DNA from: Microbispora sp. H11081
Lineage (GTDB): Bacteria; Actinomycetota; Actinomycetes; Streptosporangiales; Streptosporangiaceae
Assembly: GCF_012999535.1 (NCBI RefSeq)
Contig: NZ_JABBWV010000011.1
Location: 62,001 to 126,000 of the forward strand
Direction: 5' to 3'
DNA: 64,000 bases
The position numbers were made by a program, and so were the translations under genes. Below, in pieces: positions 17,578 to 26,091 of this stretch. The first letter of the stretch is position 1, and the number at the start of each line of letters is the position of its first letter. The notes below the pieces were generated by a model. It was not told the origin of the DNA. It made no database searches and saw nothing but the letters and a program-made list of their open reading frames with translations.

Positions 17578-19182
17578 ATGATCATGGTTTCTGTCGGGCC
17601 CGCCACCGCCCCCGCCGCGGACACCCGGCGCGGGCAAGGGGCGAGCCGGTGGTCGGTGCTCGTGCTCCTGTGCTTCAGCCTGCTCCTGATCGCGGTCGAC
17701 GCGACCGTGCTGCACATCGCCGTCCCCGCGCTCACCGCGGCGCTGGAGCCGTCGTCCGTGCAGCTGTTGTGGATCATCGACGTCTACTCGCTGGTCGTCG
17801 CGCCGCTGCTGGTCACGTTCGGCACCCTGGGCGACCGGTACGGCAGGCGGCCGTTCGTGCTCGGCGGCTACGTGGTGTTCGGCCTGGCCTCGCTGTCGGC
17901 GGCGTTCGCCGCCACCCCGCTGTCGCTCATCGTCTCGCGGGCGTTCCTCGGCATCGGGGGCGCGATGATCATGCCGGCCACGCTCTCGATCATCCGGCAG
18001 GTGTTCACCGACCGGCGTGAGCGGGCGATCGCCCTCGGCGTGTGGAGCGCCGTCGCCGCCGCGGGCGCGGCCGTCGGGCCGCTGATCGGCGGCGTCCTCG
18101 TCGAGCATCTGTGGTGGGGCGCGGTCTTCCTCGTCAACGTGCCGCTGCTGCTGGTCGCGCTGCCACTCGCCGTACGGATCCTGCCGGCCTCGCCACGGCG
18201 GGCCGAGCATCCCTGGGACGCGCTGAGCGCGGCGCTGTCCACCGCGGGCATCCTGGCCGTCGCGTTCGGGCTGAAGGAGGCGGGATCGGGGCACCTGCTG
18301 GGGCGCGGGCCCGCGCTCGCCGTCCTCCTGGCCGGCGCCGCGCTGCTCGTCTGGTTCGTACGGCGGCAGCGGAGGCTCCGCTCCCCCCTGCTCGACGTCG
18401 GGCTGTTCGCCCAGCGCGGCTTCGCGATCGGCGTTGGCTGCGTGCTGCTGGCGATCTTCGCGCTGGTCGGGCTGGAACTGATGCTGGCGCAGTATCTCCA
18501 GCTCGTGCTGGGGCTGTCGCCCCTGCAGGCCGCCGTGCGGATGCTGCCGCTCATGGTCGCGGCCATCGCGGGCGGCCTGACCGCCGCGCACGTGCTGGGC
18601 CGGATCGGGCTGCGTGCGACGGTCGGCGGCGGTCTCGCCCTCACCGCGCTGTCCCTCACCCCGGTGCTGAGCTGGGGCACCGAGCAGCATCCTGTGATGC
18701 TGACCATCTGTTTCGTCGGCATCGGATTCGGCGTCGAGGTCGCCCTTTTGGCGGCGTCCGACACGATCATGGCGTCGGCGCCCGAGGCCCGGGCGGGCGG
18801 CGCCGCCGCGATCGAGGAGACGGCCTACGAGCTCGGAGCGGGCCTCGGCATCGCCGTCCTCGGGACGATCACCACGATCGTGTACGCCCCCTCGCTCGGG
18901 GCCGTCCCCGGGATCCCGGCCGGGCTCATGGCCCAGGCCAGGGAGTCGCTCGCCTCGGCCGCGCACGTGGCGGGAGAGGCCGGCGCGGCCGGAGCCGCGC
19001 TGCTGGACTCCGCCCGCGTGGCCTTCGTCACCGCCCTGCACTCCACCGTCGTCGTCAGCGTGGCGCTGCTCGCGCTCACCTCGCTGGCGGTCGCCCTGCT
19101 GCTGCCCCGGCACACTCCCACCCATTGCGGCGCCGACGAGGAGGAGCCCGGCGGTGTCCGGGACCGGACCGGCCTGGCATGA
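17578..19182 (+). CDS. MFS transporter, DHA2 (14-helix) family
   Basis: A 534-residue proton-coupled drug exporter-like protein. It has the DHA2 signature VDATVLHIAVPALTAAL in helix 1, the motif A loop GDRYGRRPFVLGG, motif C-like GPLIGGVLVEHLWWGAVF (helix 5), and about fourteen membrane segments. The last helix, near residue 510, is followed by a short polar tail. The substrate is unknown; homologues export antibiotics or quaternary ammonium compounds. The gene is divergent from the AAA+ gene. The start is either ATG 17578 or ATG 17584; GGAG at 17561-17564 is rather far from both. No TetR or MarR regulator is adjacent. Confidence 0.85.
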   Translation: MIMVSVGPATAPAADTRRGQGASRWSVLVLLCFSLLLIAVDATVLHIAVPALTAALEPSSVQLLWIIDVYSLVVAPLLVTFGTLGDRYGRRPFVLGGYVVFGLASLSAAFAATPLSLIVSRAFLGIGGAMIMPATLSIIRQVFTDRRERAIALGVWSAVAAAGAAVGPLIGGVLVEHLWWGAVFLVNVPLLLVALPLAVRILPASPRRAEHPWDALSAALSTAGILAVAFGLKEAGSGHLLGRGPALAVLLAGAALLVWFVRRQRRLRSPLLDVGLFAQRGFAIGVGCVLLAIFALVGLELMLAQYLQLVLGLSPLQAAVRMLPLMVAAIAGGLTAAHVLGRIGLRATVGGGLALTALSLTPVLSWGTEQHPVMLTICFVGIGFGVEVALLAASDTIMASAPEARAGGAAAIEETAYELGAGLGIAVLGTITTIVYAPSLGAVPGIPAGLMAQARESLASAAHVAGEAGAAGAALLDSARVAFVTALHSTVVVSVALLALTSLAVALLLPRHTPTHCGADEEEPGGVRDRTGLA

Positions 19183-19242
19183 CGGCGGCGCACGCGGGAA
19201 GAGTCCGGGCAAGTCATCCCCCACCCCCCAGGATGAGAGTCC

Positions 19243-20061
19243 GTGAAGAGAACCCTGCACGACCTCGCCTCGCTGGCCGCCCGCATGGGCGTCGGCGGGA
19301 TCTTCTTCGCCAACGGCTGGCAGAAGCTCGAAGCCGGCCTCAACGCCACGGCCGACCAGTTCACCGCGCTGCAGGCCCCGCTGCCCCACGTGTGGGCGCC
19401 GGTGACCATGCTGACCGAACTGGTGGGCGGCACGCTGCTGATCGCGGGCCTCGCCGTGCCGGTCGTAGGACTGCTGCTGTTCGCCGAGGCCCTCGCGGTG
19501 TTCGTGCTCACGGCCGGCGACACCGGCCTGCCGCTCACCGGGGGCGACATCGAGCTGATCGTGGCGCTCGGGGCCGCGTCCGTGCTGCTGGCCGTCAACG
19601 GCGCGGGCCGCGTCTCGGCCGACCACATGGTGGTGATCAAACGACGTGAGGCGGAGGCGGCCGGCGAGTTCGCCGCCGACGCCGAGGCCGACGCCGTCAT
19701 CGCGGCGCTGCGCCCGCCCCGTCCAGGCGGGCCCGGTGAGCCCGGTGATCCCGGCCCGGACGGGTCCCACCAGGGACGGCCCCCCGCCGTCCCGCAGGGA
19801 GCCGATCACTCCTCCGGGGATCGGCCGTCCTCGCCCGGGGCGCCGGAGCCGCCCAGGTCCGCCGTCGCCGACACCGCCTCCACCACTCCCGGTGCCCCTG
19901 CCACCCGCGCCAACCGCGCCACGCCCGGGACGGCCGCGGACGCGCCCGGCGATGAGACCACGGCCGCGACGGTACGCAGGGCCGCGCCGAAGCAGCGGCG
20001 TACGCGCCGGGACGACGACACCACCACGGAGAGCCGGGCCGAGGCTCCCCCGGCCCGCTGA
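19243..20061 (+). CDS. DoxX family membrane protein with long disordered tail
   Basis: A 272-residue protein. Residues 1-140 form a four-helix DoxX membrane domain (RMGVGGIFFANGWQKLEAGL, MLTELVGGTLLIAGLAVP). DoxX-like proteins in actinobacteria are linked to oxidative-stress membrane complexes, but the role here is unknown. After VSADHMVVIKRR the remaining 130 residues are low-complexity, proline, glycine, alanine and threonine-rich and probably disordered and cytoplasmic, which is much longer than the family needs. The GTG start follows the MFS gene by 60 bases and the two may be co-transcribed. Confidence 0.8.
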   Translation: MKRTLHDLASLAARMGVGGIFFANGWQKLEAGLNATADQFTALQAPLPHVWAPVTMLTELVGGTLLIAGLAVPVVGLLLFAEALAVFVLTAGDTGLPLTGGDIELIVALGAASVLLAVNGAGRVSADHMVVIKRREAEAAGEFAADAEADAVIAALRPPRPGGPGEPGDPGPDGSHQGRPPAVPQGADHSSGDRPSSPGAPEPPRSAVADTASTTPGAPATRANRATPGTAADAPGDETTAATVRRAAPKQRRTRRDDDTTTESRAEAPPAR

Positions 20062-20089
20062 GAAGCCCAGGGGCGCCCCTCGGCGCGGA

Positions 20090-21082
20090 TCAGGCCGCGC
20101 CGTCGGTCTCCGCGCGCGCCGCAGAGACCGTGGGCGCTGTGGTCGCTGTGGTCGCTGTGGGCGCTACGGGCACTGCGGCCGGCCGCGCGGCGGCGCGCAG
20201 GCCGGCTCGCCGGGGGACGGCGCCCTGGATCACCGCGATGCCCAGCAGCACCACCAGCGCCCCGGCGGGCTGGTTCCAGGTCAGGTGCTCGCCGAGGAAG
20301 ACCACGCCGGAGACGACGGCGAACACCGGGATCAGATAGGTGACGGCCGAGGTGGTCGTCACCCCCACCTTCCGCTGGATGTCGTACAGCAGCAGGTAGG
20401 CGATGCCGGTGCCGAACGCGCCCAGCGCGAGGAGACTGCCCCAGACCGTGAGAGGGACGTCGATCCTGATCAGGCTCACCCCGGCGAGCGGCGTGATCAC
20501 GGCGAGCTCGGCCGTCCCTGCGACCAACTGCGCGGCCGCCAGCACCACCGGCTCCTCCCCCCGTGGGGTGATGAACCTGCCCATGTACGCCCCGCCCACG
20601 CCGTAGCAGGCGGCGGCGCCGAAGCAGGCCAGGCTGCCGATGGCCGTGCCCCCGGAGATCGGCTGCCACACGCCGAGCACCACCATCACGCCGGCGAAGC
20701 CGAGGCCGAGCCCGGTCACCCTGGCGGCCGTGACCTTCTCGCTGCGCAGGAGCAGCGCGAACAGCAGCGTGCACAGCGGCGTAGTGGCGTTCCAGATCGC
20801 CGCCACGACGGAGGAGACGTACTGCTCCCCGTACCCGAAGAGCGTGAACGGCACCGTGGTCAGCACGACGGAGGCGACCGCGAAGTGGCCCCACAGCCGC
20901 GGGTCGCGGGGCAGCCGGCGGCCGGTCGCGAGCACCGCGACGAGCAGGGTCAGCGCTCCGACGGCCAACCGGAGGAAGGAGATCTGGAGGGGATGGAGGC
21001 TCCCGAGCGCCACCTTGATGAAGAAGAAGCTGTTGCCCCAGATGAGCGCCAACAGGATGAAGGACGGAAGCCACCGTCGCAT
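20090..21082 (-). CDS. EamA-family (DMT) transporter
   Basis: A 330-residue inner-membrane protein with ten predicted helices in two EamA repeats. The first repeat starts LALIWGNSFFFIKVALGSLHP and the second GSLACFGAAACYGVGGAYM. The conserved ends of the repeats, such as LFGYGEQYVSSVVAAIWNAT and FLGEHLTWNQPAGALVVLLG, are present. Members export amino acids, nucleosides or metabolites; no substrate can be named. The ATG at 21082 is preferred over the upstream in-frame ATG because it begins at the first helix and has GGAGGG upstream, though 10 bases away. The tail after PRRAGL is alanine/threonine-rich. Confidence 0.85.
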   Translation of the reverse strand: MRRWLPSFILLALIWGNSFFFIKVALGSLHPLQISFLRLAVGALTLLVAVLATGRRLPRDPRLWGHFAVASVVLTTVPFTLFGYGEQYVSSVVAAIWNATTPLCTLLFALLLRSEKVTAARVTGLGLGFAGVMVVLGVWQPISGGTAIGSLACFGAAACYGVGGAYMGRFITPRGEEPVVLAAAQLVAGTAELAVITPLAGVSLIRIDVPLTVWGSLLALGAFGTGIAYLLLYDIQRKVGVTTTSAVTYLIPVFAVVSGVVFLGEHLTWNQPAGALVVLLGIAVIQGAVPRRAGLRAAARPAAVPVAPTATTATTAPTVSAARAETDGAA

Positions 21083-21168
21083 ATGCGTAATTCCCTCCGC
21101 AGATGTGCCGGTAAGGAGCGTAGTGCGGCATGGCACATTAACGGGAGCGGTTTTCCGCCCTGACGGGA

Positions 21169-22572
21169 TCAGCGCTCAGGCGAGAGCGGCAGGCACAGGA
21201 GGAAACGCGCGCCACGCGGGCTGTCCATGATCGTCAGGCTGCCCCCGTGACTCTCGGCGATCTGCCTGGCGATGGGCAGACCGAGGCCAGGACCCCCGGC
21301 GTTCCTGCTGCGGGCCGTGTCGAGCCTGGCGAAGCGCTGGAAGACGAACTCGCGCTGGTCCCGCGCGATGCCGGTGCCGTCGTCGATCACCTCAAGGACC
21401 GCCATGCCGGAGCGGAAGCGGGGGTCGCCGTTGGGCGCGTCCTCCCGCCGGACCCGCAGCCGTACGGTGGACGCGGCGTACCGCTCGGCGTTGTCGAGCA
21501 GGTGGGCGACCAGGCGGCCCAGCCGGATGCGGTCCCCTCTGACGATCACCCCGGGGTCGAGATCGGGGAGGACCTTCCTGACCGGGCGGCGTGCGTCCAG
21601 CTCGGCGGCGACGAGCCCGCTCAGGTCCAGCGGCTCGCGCTCGCAGGGCGCGCCCGCGTCCAGACGGGCGAGCGTCAGCAGGTCGGTGGCGATCGCCTGC
21701 AGCCGGTCGAGGCTCTTCAGCACGGCCTGCCCGATCTCCTTCAGGTCGGACTCCTGCGGCGCGAGGAGCGCGCCCTCCACCTGCGCGCGGATCGCGGTGA
21801 GCGGGCTGCGCAGCTCGTGGGACGCGTCGGAGGTGAAGCGCCGTTGCTGTTCGAGCGTCTCCTCCAGCCGGTCCAGCGTGCAGTTGACGCTCTGCGCGAG
21901 GTCGCGGATCTCCCCTTTGGCCCTCGGGACCGGCACCCGCCGCCCGAGGTCCGAGGCGTTGATCTCGTCGAGCTCGGCCCGGATCGCGCGCACCGGTACG
22001 AGCGCCCGCTCGACGCTGCGATGGACGCCGTACGCGAGGGCGGCCGTGACGAGCACCGACGCCACGGCCAGGCCGGCCACCAGGCCCGGCATCACCTCGA
22101 AGGCCTGGGCCGGCGCGGCGCTGTAGACGGTCCAGTCCCCGTCCTCGCGGTAGACCTGCTGCGCCACCACGAGGTGGCATCGGCCCGGGGCGAACACACC
22201 ACCGCAGACCTTCCGCGAGGCCTTGCGGAGCGGCGGCTCGGGGCGGAAGGTCGCCATGGCGGGCTTTCCCGCGATGTCCGGCGTCGCGGCCCGCACCCCG
22301 CCCCGCGGGTCCACCACCTGGATCGGCCGGTCGCGCGCGGAGGGTTGATCGTACGGCAGGACGCTCTCGAGCTGCCCGCGGTCCACGAGGTAGGCGACCC
22401 GCGCGCCGGCCGCCGTCACGTCCTTCGCGAGGTTGTCGCCGGCCGTCGTGTACAGCGCCCACATCAGGGCGATCGAGAACCCGACGCACAGCAGGGCCAC
22501 GACCGTGCCGGTGAACAGCACGACCTGGCGCTTGACCGGCCATCGCTCCCCGAGACCCACGTGATCGCCCAC
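21169..22572 (-). CDS. Sensor histidine kinase without adjacent response regulator
   Basis: A 467-residue membrane histidine kinase. TM1 spans about 17-42, the extracellular sensor domain about 43-160 (it contains two cysteines, KVCGG and GRCHL, that could form a disulfide), TM2 about 161-183, and HAMP about 184-238. The dimerisation domain has phospho-acceptor H252 in SDASHELRSPLTAIRAQ. The HATPase domain contains LLDNAERYA, EVIDDGTGIARDQ and GLGLPIARQIAESHGG. It would sense an envelope signal and phosphorylate a response regulator, but none is encoded nearby. The GTG at 22572 is a reasonable start; a second GTG 12 bases later has AGGTGG at better spacing. Confidence 0.9.
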   Translation of the reverse strand: MGDHVGLGERWPVKRQVVLFTGTVVALLCVGFSIALMWALYTTAGDNLAKDVTAAGARVAYLVDRGQLESVLPYDQPSARDRPIQVVDPRGGVRAATPDIAGKPAMATFRPEPPLRKASRKVCGGVFAPGRCHLVVAQQVYREDGDWTVYSAAPAQAFEVMPGLVAGLAVASVLVTAALAYGVHRSVERALVPVRAIRAELDEINASDLGRRVPVPRAKGEIRDLAQSVNCTLDRLEETLEQQRRFTSDASHELRSPLTAIRAQVEGALLAPQESDLKEIGQAVLKSLDRLQAIATDLLTLARLDAGAPCEREPLDLSGLVAAELDARRPVRKVLPDLDPGVIVRGDRIRLGRLVAHLLDNAERYAASTVRLRVRREDAPNGDPRFRSGMAVLEVIDDGTGIARDQREFVFQRFARLDTARSRNAGGPGLGLPIARQIAESHGGSLTIMDSPRGARFLLCLPLSPER

Positions 22573-22756
22573 CTATGACGCCGCCCCGATTGACCCCGTG
22601 CCAAAGAAATCTACCCTTCGGGGCGTTATAGGTCGGTAACGGGACAAACCGCACGAGTTGCTCCTGCGTGCTCGAAATTCCGGCATGCGCAACACGATCG
22701 GCAAGCAGGTAAAGGAGCCTTCCGGACAACGATCCCGGATGATGAGATATGGAGGT

Positions 22757-23758
22757 ATGAGCACCGCTGGACCACTGCCGGTGATCGACGTGTCCGCTCT
22801 CACCGGCTCGGGGACCCGCCGGGAGCGCGCCGAGGTCGCGCGCCGCATCGAGGCCGCCTGCCTGGACAGCGGCTTCTTCTACATCAGCGGCCACGGCGTG
22901 CCCGGCGACCTGGTCGCCCGGCTCAGGGAGGCCGCGACCCGGTTCTTCCGGCTGCCGCAGGAGCACAAGTGCCGGATCTCCATGGACCGCGGCGGACGGG
23001 CCTGGCGCGGCTACTTCCCCGTGGGCGGCGAGCTCACCTCCGGCCGGCCCGACCTCAAGGAAGGCGTCTACTTCGGCGCCGAGGACGACCACGACGATCC
23101 CCGGCCGCTGCACGGGCGCAACCTCTTCCCCGCCGAGGTGCCCGACTTGCGCCCGGCCGTGCTCGCGTACCTGGACGCCCTCACCCACGTCGGCCAGTCG
23201 GTCATGCGCGGCGTGGCGCTGAGCCTGGGACTCGACGAGGACTACTTCGCCGGTGGGTACACGGCCGCGCCCACGATCCTCTTCCGGATCTTCCACTACC
23301 CGCCCCCGCCGCAGGCCGGTCCCGACGAGTGGGGGGTAGGCGAGCACACCGACTACGGCCTGCTGACGCTGCTGCTCCAGGACGACAACCCCGGGCTCCA
23401 GGTGCACACCGCGCGCGGCTGGATCGAGGCGCCGCCCATCCCCGGCACCCTGGTCTGCAACATCGGCGACATGCTCGACAAGCTGACCGGCGGCCTCTAC
23501 CGGTCGACGCCGCATCGAGTGCGCAACGCCACGGGCCGCGGCAGGCTGTCCTTCCCCTTCTTCTTCGACCCGGGCTGGGACTGCGAGGTGCCGCCGCTGC
23601 CCGCCCTGCCCGGCCGCGAGGGGGGCAGGGCCCGCTGGGACGGCATGGACCTGCGGGCCTTCACCGGCACGTACGGCGACTACCTGACGGCGAAGGTCGC
23701 CAAGGTCTTCCCCCTGCTCGGCGAGCGCGTGCTGCCGGCCACGCCGGGCGAGAGCTGA
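22757..23758 (+). CDS. Isopenicillin N synthase-like Fe(II)/2-oxoglutarate oxygenase
   Basis: A 333-residue non-haem iron oxygenase. The N-terminal DIOX_N region ([26 protein letters not shown]) is followed by the double-stranded beta-helix with the iron ligands H197, D199 (GEHTDYG) and H253 (TPHRVRN), and the RxS co-substrate motif at R263-S265 (RLSFPFFF). This is the isopenicillin N synthase/flavonol-synthase-like superfamily; the substrate is unknown and no biosynthetic cluster is adjacent. GGAGGT at 22751-22756 directly abuts ATG 22757, which is too close for a normal ribosome binding site. Translation from ATG 22739 or 22742, or from a GTG within PVIDV, cannot be excluded. Confidence 0.88.
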   Translation: MSTAGPLPVIDVSALTGSGTRRERAEVARRIEAACLDSGFFYISGHGVPGDLVARLREAATRFFRLPQEHKCRISMDRGGRAWRGYFPVGGELTSGRPDLKEGVYFGAEDDHDDPRPLHGRNLFPAEVPDLRPAVLAYLDALTHVGQSVMRGVALSLGLDEDYFAGGYTAAPTILFRIFHYPPPPQAGPDEWGVGEHTDYGLLTLLLQDDNPGLQVHTARGWIEAPPIPGTLVCNIGDMLDKLTGGLYRSTPHRVRNATGRGRLSFPFFFDPGWDCEVPPLPALPGREGGRARWDGMDLRAFTGTYGDYLTAKVAKVFPLLGERVLPATPGES

Positions 23759-23762
23759 AAGG

Positions 23763-23791
23763 CCGGCGGGGGCCGGGGTGGCCCCCGCCGG
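23763..23791. terminator. Bidirectional hairpin terminator
   Basis: A perfect 12-bp stem (23763-23774 with 23780-23791) with a 5-nt loop lies between the convergent oxygenase and GH1 genes. Confidence 0.75.
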
Positions 23792-23809
23792 GACGCGGGT
23801 GGAGCGGTC

Positions 23810-25093
23810 TCAGCCGGCGAGGCCGTTCCGGGCGATCACCTCGCGGTACCACCGGGCGCTGTCGCGGGGCGTGCGCTCCAGCGTCTCGTAGTCCACGCGG
23901 ACGAGCCCGAACCGCTTGTGATAGCCCCGGGCCCACTCGAAGTTGTCCAGCAGCGACCACACGAAGTAGCCGCGCAGGTCGGCGCCCCGCTCCATGGCCG
24001 ACCGGGCGGCGCGGAAGTGGGCGTCGAGATAGGAGATCCGGCCGGGGTCTGCCACCCCGTCGGGCATGGCGGCCCCGTTCTCCGTGATCATCAAGGGTGT
24101 GCCGGGGTAGTCCCGCGACAGCCGTACGAGCAGGTCCTCCAGCCCGGCCGGGTTGATCTCCCAGTCCATCTCGGTGACCGGGCCGCGCGGGTCCTCCCAG
24201 GCGATGCCCTCGCTGCCGGGATACTCCGGATTCCCCCCGGACGAGGGGTCGGCGACCACCCGGTTGACCGTGTAGTAGTTGACGCCGAGCACGTCGATCG
24301 GCTGCGCGATCGTCGGCAGGTCGTCGAGGTCGACCTCGGTGAAACGTTCCACATGGGCGAGGACGTCGGCGGGGTACTCGCCACGCAGCACGGGGTCGAG
24401 GAAGATCCGGTTCGCCAGCCCGTCGATCAGGCGGGCCGGCTCGTCGTCGCCGAGTATCGGCGTCAGGTTCAGCGTCAGCGAGACCGATTCCGCCCCTCCC
24501 GCCCGCAGCGCCCGCACACCGAGGCCGTGCGCGAGCATCAGGTGGTGGGCGGCGGTGAACGCGGCGGCCGGGTCGGTCACACCGGGAGCGTGCCGGCCGG
24601 AGGCGTGGCCCACGAACGCCGAGACCCAGGGCTCGTTGAGCGTCGTCCAGGTGGTGACGCGGTCGCCGAGCCGCTTGTGCGCGGCGGCGGCGTAGTCGGC
24701 GAACCGGTACGCGGTGTCGCGGTTGGCCCAGCCGCCCGCGTCCTGCAGCGCCTGCGGCAGGTCCCAGTGGTAGAGCGTCGCGACGGGCGCGATTCCCCGG
24801 TCGAGCAGCGCGTCGACGAGCCTGTCGTAGAAGCTCAGGTCGGCGAGGCGCGGCCAGGCGATCGAGAACCGGTACGCCTTGAGCCCCAGCTCCGCCATGA
24901 TCTCGACGTCCTCGAGATAGCGGTTGTAGTGGTCGCAGGCCACGTCGCCGGTGTGCCCGTCCGCGACCATGCCGGGGGTGTGGGAGAAGGTGTCCCAGAT
25001 CGACGGAACGCGCCCGTCGGCGTGGACCGCTCCCTCGATCTGGTACGACGCTGTCGCGGCGCCCCAGAGGAAGCCGCGGGGAAATGAGATCAT
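23810..25093 (-). CDS. GH1 beta-glucosidase
   Basis: A 427-residue cytoplasmic glycoside hydrolase family 1 enzyme that splits beta-glucosides or related disaccharides. It shows the family start FPRGFLWGAATASYQIEGA, the acid/base glutamate E154 in TLNEPW and the nucleophile E338 in ITENG, plus WSLLDNFEWARGYHKRFGL. The segment after IAWPR goes directly to LADLSFYDRLVDALL, so about a dozen residues usually present in this active-site-proximal loop are missing. There is no signal peptide, so its substrate must be imported. It overlaps the LacI-type gene upstream by four bases (ATGA) and is the last gene of the GH3-LacI-GH1 operon. Confidence 0.93.
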   Translation of the reverse strand: MISFPRGFLWGAATASYQIEGAVHADGRVPSIWDTFSHTPGMVADGHTGDVACDHYNRYLEDVEIMAELGLKAYRFSIAWPRLADLSFYDRLVDALLDRGIAPVATLYHWDLPQALQDAGGWANRDTAYRFADYAAAAHKRLGDRVTTWTTLNEPWVSAFVGHASGRHAPGVTDPAAAFTAAHHLMLAHGLGVRALRAGGAESVSLTLNLTPILGDDEPARLIDGLANRIFLDPVLRGEYPADVLAHVERFTEVDLDDLPTIAQPIDVLGVNYYTVNRVVADPSSGGNPEYPGSEGIAWEDPRGPVTEMDWEINPAGLEDLLVRLSRDYPGTPLMITENGAAMPDGVADPGRISYLDAHFRAARSAMERGADLRGYFVWSLLDNFEWARGYHKRFGLVRVDYETLERTPRDSARWYREVIARNGLAG

Positions 25094-26091
25094 CGTGAAC
25101 TTTCGCGAATCGTCAGCCGAGGTTCGAGAAGCGTCGACTCCGGTACGGCCTGGCCCTCCAGCTTGGCCATGAGCAGCCGGACCGCCTGTCTGCCGACGTC
25201 CTCGGCGGGAATGAGCACGGAGGTCAGCGCGGGGCTGGCCCGCTCGGCGATGTCGTCCGGGCAGATCGCCACCACCGAGACGTCCTCGGGCACCCGCCTG
25301 CCGAGGATCCGCAACGCCCCCAGCACATGACCGGCGGCCGCCTCGTTGTGCACCACGAGCCCCGACAGCCGCGGCCGCTCGTCGAGCAGCAGCTTCACGG
25401 TGGCGTGGACCTCGTCGAACGACTCCTCACAGGGCCGCGCGTCGGCCTCAAGGCCGTGCCGCAGTGCCCCTTCGACGAAACCCGCCAGCGTCCGCTCGGC
25501 GAAGCCGGTGCCGCGCTCGTAGACCACGCGCGGCGCGCCGAGCAGCGCGATCTCGCGATGGCCGAGCCCGGCCAGGTGGTCGGCGCACAGCGTCCCCGCC
25601 CGGGCGAAGTCGAGGTCGACGCAGGTCAGCCCGTGGGGGTCGGCGGGGAAACCGATCAGGACACTCGGCTGGGCGAGCTTGCGCAGCAGCGGCACGCGGG
25701 GGTCGTGGATCTCCACGTCCATCAGCAGCAGCCCGTCGACCAGCGCGCTGGCCGCCACCCGGTGCAGCCCGTCGGGCCCTTCGTCGGCCGTCATGAGGAG
25801 CACGTCGTGGTCGTACTGGCGGGCCGTCGTGACGACGGAGGTCGCGAAGCGCATGAGGACGGGCAGGTTCATGCCGGCCCGCAGCGGCAGCACCAGCGCG
25901 ATGACCTTCGCGCGCTTGCTCGCGAGCGCGCGGGCTCCGGCGTTGGGGTGGTAGCCGAGTGCGCGCACGCTGTCCAGGACCCGCTGCCGCGTGGTCGCCG
26001 AGATCGCCCGCTTGCCGCTCAGCACGTACGACACCGTGGAGACGGCGACCCCCGCGTGCTTGGCGACGTCGGCGATCGTCACGGTCCTCAC
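25090..26091 (-). CDS. LacI-family transcriptional regulator
   Basis: A 333-residue repressor with an N-terminal LacI helix-turn-helix (TIADVAKHAGVAVSTVSYVL, residues about 4-23, then the hinge helix NAGARALASKRAKVIALVLP) and a periplasmic-binding-protein-like sensor domain ending in the dimer interface. The effector is probably a beta-glucoside or a monosaccharide, judged from the two flanking glycosidases; this is inference. It is translated within the operon, overlapping GH3 upstream and GH1 downstream by four bases each. Its likely operators are the two identical palindromes upstream of GH3. Confidence 0.93.
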   Translation of the reverse strand: MRTVTIADVAKHAGVAVSTVSYVLSGKRAISATTRQRVLDSVRALGYHPNAGARALASKRAKVIALVLPLRAGMNLPVLMRFATSVVTTARQYDHDVLLMTADEGPDGLHRVAASALVDGLLLMDVEIHDPRVPLLRKLAQPSVLIGFPADPHGLTCVDLDFARAGTLCADHLAGLGHREIALLGAPRVVYERGTGFAERTLAGFVEGALRHGLEADARPCEESFDEVHATVKLLLDERPRLSGLVVHNEAAAGHVLGALRILGRRVPEDVSVVAICPDDIAERASPALTSVLIPAEDVGRQAVRLLMAKLEGQAVPESTLLEPRLTIRESSR

